64,000 nt of DNA. Source: Pedobacter frigiditerrae (GTDB lineage: Bacteria > Bacteroidota > Bacteroidia > Sphingobacteriales > Sphingobacteriaceae). Numbering within the stretch: the first letter of the stretch is position 1; each line of letters begins with the position of its first letter. The notes under the pieces were generated by a model that searched no databases, had not been told where the DNA came from, and was given only the letters and a program-made list of their open reading frames with translations. Below are positions 59,638-64,000 of the stretch, piece after piece. The DNA lies in assembly GCF_032678705.1 (NCBI RefSeq), contig NZ_JAVTSS010000002.1, forward strand, positions 992,001 to 1,056,000, given 5' to 3'. Position numbers and translations under genes: made by a program.

Positions 59638-60369
59638 TTACTTTTTCGACTTAATATCTCGGTATTTTTTAGATAGGGAATTTGCTACTCTTTTGCCGAA
59701 AACTAGATTTGCCAGCTTACCCATAAAACTATATTCATTATGCAACCATGATGCAGCAAAATGGTGTATACAAAATGTATTTGGTGTAATGGTTGTTTTA
59801 AGAGTCATCCAACTTTTAGGATAGAAATAATCACTTGGATAAATAGTGCAATAATTTGGCAGTCGTTGTAATGTATTGTCGTTCATTAACTGCTTTTTTT
59901 GCTTCATTATTTTGGTAATGGTTTCGGTAATTGGATTAATGTTTAAACCACCATCTTCTAAATAAAAGCTTATCCCATTATAATAATCCAATAGATCATT
60001 AATCCACTCTCCATTTTTTTCGCTACCCATAATTCCAGCGGATACCAATCTATCTTCAAAACCAGTAAAAGCCACATCATTTAGCATTTCTTCAGCTAAA
60101 GGTTTGATAAACTCTATATCCGTATCCATATAAATGCCACCTTTATTTTTAAGTACATAAAGTCGGCAAACATCAGCAACAAATGCAAATTTGTTCTCCT
60201 TATATGCTTCTTGAGCATATTGGTAACTGTTTACATCAAAGTTGTCCTCATTCCAAAGGATAATTTCGTATTCAGGAAGATATTTTTTCCATGAATCAAT
60301 ACATTTTATAGTTAAGTCGGGCATTTCTCCTCGTCCAAACCAGCAATAATGAATAACCTTAGGGATCAT
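59638..60369 (-). CDS. Glycosyltransferase of the DXD sugar-binding (GT32/OCH1-like) family, copy 2
   Basis: 243 residues. IHYCWFGRGEMPDL at the N-terminus, YEIILWNEDNFDV, and the metal-binding GGIYMDTDIEF (about 94-104). Closely related to the next gene at 60413 along its whole length, evidently a tandem duplicate. Probably adds a sugar in surface polysaccharide synthesis; donor and acceptor unknown. Confidence 0.88.
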   Translation of the reverse strand: MIPKVIHYCWFGRGEMPDLTIKCIDSWKKYLPEYEIILWNEDNFDVNSYQYAQEAYKENKFAFVADVCRLYVLKNKGGIYMDTDIEFIKPLAEEMLNDVAFTGFEDRLVSAGIMGSEKNGEWINDLLDYYNGISFYLEDGGLNINPITETITKIMKQKKQLMNDNTLQRLPNYCTIYPSDYFYPKSWMTLKTTITPNTFCIHHFAASWLHNEYSFMGKLANLVFGKRVANSLSKKYRDIKSKK

Positions 60370-60412
60370 CAGTTATTTGTTTTTCAGTTATTGAATAGAT
60401 TATTAATTTTTG

Positions 60413-61138
60413 TTAGATCTTCCTATACTTTGCAGCCCAATAATTTGCACCTCGTTTACCTAAAAAGAGATTAGCCATCTTGCCTAGGAAACTATGCTCA
60501 GCGTTGCCAATCCATGAACCTGCAAAATGATGTATACAATAAGTATTAGCAGTCTTTTTTATTTTTAAAGTTTTCCAACTCTTTGGGCAGAAATAATCAC
60601 TAGGATAAATGGTGCAATAATCTTCGATTTTTTTTAAAGTATTGTTAATAACAACACCTTTTTTGTCTCTCATGAATGCTGTAATAATCTCGGTATTAGG
60701 ATTGGTGTCAAAACCACCATTTTCTAGATAAAAGCTTCTATCTACATAATGAGGAAGAAGATCGTTAATCCATTTTCCGTTTGGTTCGCTGCCCATGATT
60801 GCCGATGATAGTAAAAGATTGTCTTCAAAACCTGTAAAGGCCTTATTTTGAAGTATCTCATCATCGAAAGGTTTGACGAACTCTACATCGGTATCCAAAT
60901 AAATTCCTCCCATGGTTTTAAGCGCATAGAGTCTACAAACATCGGCAACAAATGCAAACTTTCTTTCTTTATAAGCCTCAGCTGCAAAAGTGTAGCTGTC
61001 TAAATCAAAATTATCTTCATTCCAAACTATGATTTCGTAATTGGGAAGATATTTTTTCCATGATTCAAGGCACTTCAGTACTAATTCTGGCATTTCGCCA
61101 CGCCCGAACCAACAATAGTGAATGATTTTAGGGATCAT
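60413..61138 (-). CDS. Glycosyltransferase of the DXD sugar-binding (GT32/OCH1-like) family, copy 1
   Basis: 241 residues, with IHYCWFGRGEMPEL, VWNEDNFDLDSY and the DXD motif GGIYLDTDVEF. Its start overlaps the flippase stop by four bases, so it is translationally coupled to the flippase gene. C-terminal IHHFAGSWIG is shared with copy 2 (IHHFAASWLH). Confidence 0.88.
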   Translation of the reverse strand: MIPKIIHYCWFGRGEMPELVLKCLESWKKYLPNYEIIVWNEDNFDLDSYTFAAEAYKERKFAFVADVCRLYALKTMGGIYLDTDVEFVKPFDDEILQNKAFTGFEDNLLLSSAIMGSEPNGKWINDLLPHYVDRSFYLENGGFDTNPNTEIITAFMRDKKGVVINNTLKKIEDYCTIYPSDYFCPKSWKTLKIKKTANTYCIHHFAGSWIGNAEHSFLGKMANLFLGKRGANYWAAKYRKI

Positions 61139-62661
61139 AAATTAACTTTTTGTCTTAATTTTTTAAACATACCTGTTATAGTTATTAAATCAAATTTCAT
61201 AAACAAGGTAATAATCAACAATACTGTTCCAATGATTAAACCATTTAATATTAGCGTAATCCATGAGTGGATGTCTATTAAATCAAGCTTTCTCCAGCCA
61301 TAAGCAACTGCCAGTAGCGTACAAAAGCCTAATAAGCCTTTAATGATTTTGATGAAAAAATACCATCGGCTTTGCTTTAAGCAATAAGATGCATATAACG
61401 GGGTAAAGGTTAGGTGACTAAATACACCACTGATCATTGCTGCTACTGGGATGGAATAAATGCCTAATGAACTATATAAACACAATAGAATAACCAAAAT
61501 AAAGTTGAAAACAGCTATAAAAATGCCCCAAAAAGATGCAATTTTAAGTTTGTTGGTAATCACAAAAACGTGATATACAGTTTCTACTGTACCATGTACG
61601 ATAAAAGGTACTAGTGTTATGATTGAGAGGATATGAAGTGCGTGGGCATCTTGCGTAGGCAACCATAATCCGAAAAACTTATCGCCATAAACAAAGAAAA
61701 TAGATAGAGGAACCAATACCACTAAAAAAATAGCTTTAAACGATAAATTGAGATTCTGTTTTAGCTTATCCATATCATTCTGAGCGTAGGCTTTTAACAT
61801 TTCTGGCAGAAATATAGGCACAATAATGCCTAGCAAAATTTGAATGATATTAGGGATAAATTTAGTGAGCGATAGAAATCCCATACCTGAAGCTCCAAAA
61901 AAATGGTTGGCAACAAGTAAATCTAATTGTGTGTTTATCACATTAGAAAGCGCCAATACCGAATTCCAAATACCAGAGCCTATCAACAGCGTAAGCGCAC
62001 TTCTAGAGAAAAAAGACCAATCAATATGGATTTCTGGTAACAGTTTTCTGCTTATTCGATAATTTGCATAGAAAAGATATAAGGCTGTAACTACTGTAAC
62101 CACTCCTAAAAAATAAATCCTAGGCGTAAAAAAGTAGAATAAAATGATAATGAACAGAAGCTTTAAAACATTCGAAATAATGTTGATCACCGCTAGTTTA
62201 TCAAATCTGTTTAGCGCAAAAGCTGTCACGGAAAAAACAGCTGAAGAGACGTTAATAATTAGGCTTAGAAAAATGAAAATAAATAGCAATCGTACATCGT
62301 ACAATAAGTTTGCTGGTATGTCTAGTATGTTGTTAATGAAGATGCAGAATATGGCACTGATTATTATAAATCCTAAAGAGATAAGTAGGTTTCCGAATAA
62401 CACAGAGTTAAAAAAAGTATTCACTTCTTTGATATTCTTCTTCTCCAAACTGATAGTAATGTAGCGGCTCGACATTGAGTTTAATGATGTGGTTATAATG
62501 CCTGCGTACATGATGAAATTGTTAGAAAGCGGGAAAAATCCGTAAGCTTCTTTACCTAAATGACTAACAATATAAGGGGTTAAAAAAAAGGAAATCCCAG
62601 CTCCAGAAAGGGCGCTAAAGAAATTGGAAACTAAATTAATTACGAACCGTCGTTTATCCAT
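61135..62661 (-). CDS. Wzx-type oligosaccharide flippase
   Basis: 508-residue integral membrane protein of the MOP (polysaccharide transporter) superfamily with about 12-14 hydrophobic segments from residue 10 to the end. It begins RRFVINLVSNFFSALSGAGISFFLTPYIVSHLGKEAYG split over two helices, the usual flippase N-terminus. It moves lipid-linked glycan units across the inner membrane. First gene of the minus-strand flippase-GT-GT unit. Confidence 0.9.
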   Translation of the reverse strand: MDKRRFVINLVSNFFSALSGAGISFFLTPYIVSHLGKEAYGFFPLSNNFIMYAGIITTSLNSMSSRYITISLEKKNIKEVNTFFNSVLFGNLLISLGFIIISAIFCIFINNILDIPANLLYDVRLLFIFIFLSLIINVSSAVFSVTAFALNRFDKLAVINIISNVLKLLFIIILFYFFTPRIYFLGVVTVVTALYLFYANYRISRKLLPEIHIDWSFFSRSALTLLIGSGIWNSVLALSNVINTQLDLLVANHFFGASGMGFLSLTKFIPNIIQILLGIIVPIFLPEMLKAYAQNDMDKLKQNLNLSFKAIFLVVLVPLSIFFVYGDKFFGLWLPTQDAHALHILSIITLVPFIVHGTVETVYHVFVITNKLKIASFWGIFIAVFNFILVILLCLYSSLGIYSIPVAAMISGVFSHLTFTPLYASYCLKQSRWYFFIKIIKGLLGFCTLLAVAYGWRKLDLIDIHSWITLILNGLIIGTVLLIITLFMKFDLITITGMFKKLRQKVNL

Positions 62662-62794
62662 AAATTATACATACTAATGTAATTGTTTTTATTTAAACGA
62701 TAGATATTAACTAATAATTAATTGCTATTTTAGTGATGATTGAATCTTTTTGATTCTATTCCTACTATTTTTGAGAAGATTTAAATAGCACAAA

Positions 62795-63544
62795 TTGGAT
62801 CCACTTATATCAATTATTACACCTTGTTATAATTCAGCAGATTTTATAACACCTACCATCAATTCGGTTATTGATCAATCTTACACAAACTGGGAACTGA
62901 TTGTAATAGACGATCATTCTAAAGATGAGACATGTAAAGTAGTAGAAGAATTTGCTAAACAAGACCCTAGAATTAAGTTAGTTAGGCTTGAAAAAAATGG
63001 GGGAGTTGCTAATGCCAGAAATGTAGGTTTATCGACAGTTAAAGGAAAATATGTTGCTTTTTTAGATAGTGATGATATTTGGTTAAAAGATAAACTCTCA
63101 CGCCAAATTGGGTATATGGAAGAAAAAAAACTTCCGATGTCTTTCTGTGCTTACAACAGGATTAACGAAGAAGGAAAAATAATTTCTAAGCTAATTGAAG
63201 TTCCGAAAAGCGTAAACTACAAGCAATTACTATCTCACAATGTGATTATATTTTCTACCTCCTTGACCTTAACAAGTGCAATTGGAGAGTTGAAATTTAA
63301 AAAAGTTGGGCATGAAGATTGGATCTTTTGGCTCGACTTATTTAAAAAATGTGGTCAAGGTTATGGAATAAATGAGCCCTTAGCTTTATACAGAATCCGA
63401 AGTAATTCAGTTTCGTCAAATAAATTAAAAGTTATTGGTTTTACTTGGAAGATTTTAAGGGAAAGCGAAAAATTAGGCTTGATGGAATCTATTTATCACT
63501 TTACAAAATATGCTTTTGCAACGGTGCTTAAACGTCTAAAATAG
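62795..63544 (+). CDS. Glycosyltransferase family 2
   Basis: 249 residues. Start at TTG 62795, as SIITPCYNSADF follows at once and no ATG lies upstream in frame. GT-A motifs: VIDDHSKDET (about 38-47), NGGVANARNVGLS and the DXD-like FLDSDDIW. It is divergent from the flippase unit, in the same surface-polysaccharide region. Confidence 0.9.
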   Translation: MDPLISIITPCYNSADFITPTINSVIDQSYTNWELIVIDDHSKDETCKVVEEFAKQDPRIKLVRLEKNGGVANARNVGLSTVKGKYVAFLDSDDIWLKDKLSRQIGYMEEKKLPMSFCAYNRINEEGKIISKLIEVPKSVNYKQLLSHNVIIFSTSLTLTSAIGELKFKKVGHEDWIFWLDLFKKCGQGYGINEPLALYRIRSNSVSSNKLKVIGFTWKILRESEKLGLMESIYHFTKYAFATVLKRLK

Positions 63545-63578
63545 GCTAATCTCTCTTGCTACATGTGGTAAAAATAAA

Positions 63579-64000
63579 TCACTTTATGCTAAAACCAAGG
63601 TTAGTGCTACTCTTTGTATGTGTGAAATTCCAAAGAAGCCCTTTAAATATCCATTTTGCTAAATCAAATCGTTTCCTTAAAATTAAATTTAGGGCTGCTT
63701 TTGGACAAGCGATAAGAGTGAAATAAGTTGAAAATAAAATTGTGTTAGCCCAACTCGTATTTTTTCTGATGAACAACATCCGATTACGAGTCATAAAATA
63801 CGTTTTTATAGCACTTTCCTTACCAACACTTACAGACTCCTTGTGATAGACATAGGTGCTTCCAGTAAACCAAATTTTCTTGCCTATACTTTTAAATTTC
63901 TCACACCAGTCCAGCTCTTCATAATATAAGAAGTAAGATTCATCCATTAAGCCTGTTTTCAATAAATCCGCTTTGCGGCACATCATCGCCGCTCCATGGC
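63579..64000 (-). CDS. Glycosyltransferase family 2, rhamnosyltransferase-like (5' end beyond window)
   Basis: Only the C-terminal about 139 codons are present. The frame continues through the right edge (codons for HGAAMMCRK), so the internal ATG at 63986 is not the start. GAAMMCRKADLLKTGLMDE and FLYYEELDWCEKFKSIGKKI are typical of the acceptor-side region of GT2 rhamnosyltransferase-like enzymes, followed by a hydrophobic C-terminal segment. Confidence 0.88.
   Translation of the reverse strand, partial: HGAAMMCRKADLLKTGLMDESYFLYYEELDWCEKFKSIGKKIWFTGSTYVYHKESVSVGKESAIKTYFMTRNRMLFIRKNTSWANTILFSTYFTLIACPKAALNLILRKRFDLAKWIFKGLLWNFTHTKSSTNLGFSIK

Overview
The window comes from a low-GC Bacteroidota chromosome and looks like Sphingobacteriaceae (Pedobacter-like). 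The signs are: TonB-dependent receptors with an N-terminal carboxypeptidase-like domain, S9 peptidases, a Bacteroidota-type succinyl/acetyl-ornithine transcarbamylase in an arginine cluster that includes proC, an IPExxxVDY protein, a DUF6600 protein, TAnnTTTG-type -7 promoter boxes and few Shine-Dalgarno sites. Species assignment is an inference. No tRNA, rRNA, IS element, CRISPR array or prophage was seen.

Layout. 1-2.5 kb: 3' part of a siderophore receptor and a DUF4397 lipoprotein. 2.7-17.0 kb: arginine biosynthesis (frameshifted small ORF, GNAT, argG, cupin, GNAT, argC, four-helix-bundle protein, argD, argF', argB, proC, argE, and argH beyond an S9 peptidase). 17.3-18.5 kb: an aminotransferase. 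18.7-24.3 kb: an RNA-repair/RNA-quality-control island. 24.4-46.6 kb: housekeeping genes (prfC, nadD, gmk, yicC, plsC, rnc, fabF, acpP, pyk, S9 peptidase, GH3, thioredoxin, TatD, tcdA) with a VapBC-like pair. 46.7-53.4 kb: an AddAB-like helicase-nuclease pair split by a membrane protein. 53.5-59.6 kb: GNAT, pyruvate dehydrogenase E1 beta, lipoprotein, tex, nadR-like. 59.6-64 kb: surface polysaccharide genes (flippase and four glycosyltransferases).

The standout is the island at 18.7-24.3 kb. On the minus strand lie a Ro60/Rsr-type TROVE protein, then about 600 bp without protein-coding genes, then RNA ligase RtcB, then an HD phosphohydrolase. A divergent WYL-domain regulator sits upstream. 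The non-coding stretch holds five tandem small RNAs. Each begins with the same gap-free 24-nt block, closes a stem whose two strands co-vary between copies, and ends in a U-run: the layout of a Y RNA. Copies 1 and 2 carry a circularly permuted tRNA-like module (T-arm, closed acceptor stem, D-arm), copies 3 and 4 keep a T-arm, and copy 5 is a bare stem-loop. Two identical TACGCA-N7-TGCGTA dyads lie in the rsr/WYL intergenic region and are candidate operators for the WYL protein. Y RNAs and Rsr-RtcB associations are known; a graded five-copy array under apparent WYL control is not something I know to be described.

Intergenic DNA is rich in dispersed palindromic repeats of at least three families. 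Some of this material has entered coding sequence, most clearly in argC. Several sharp promoter-proximal palindromes (upstream of pyk, pdhB, the GH3 gene and the siderophore receptor) are candidate operators.
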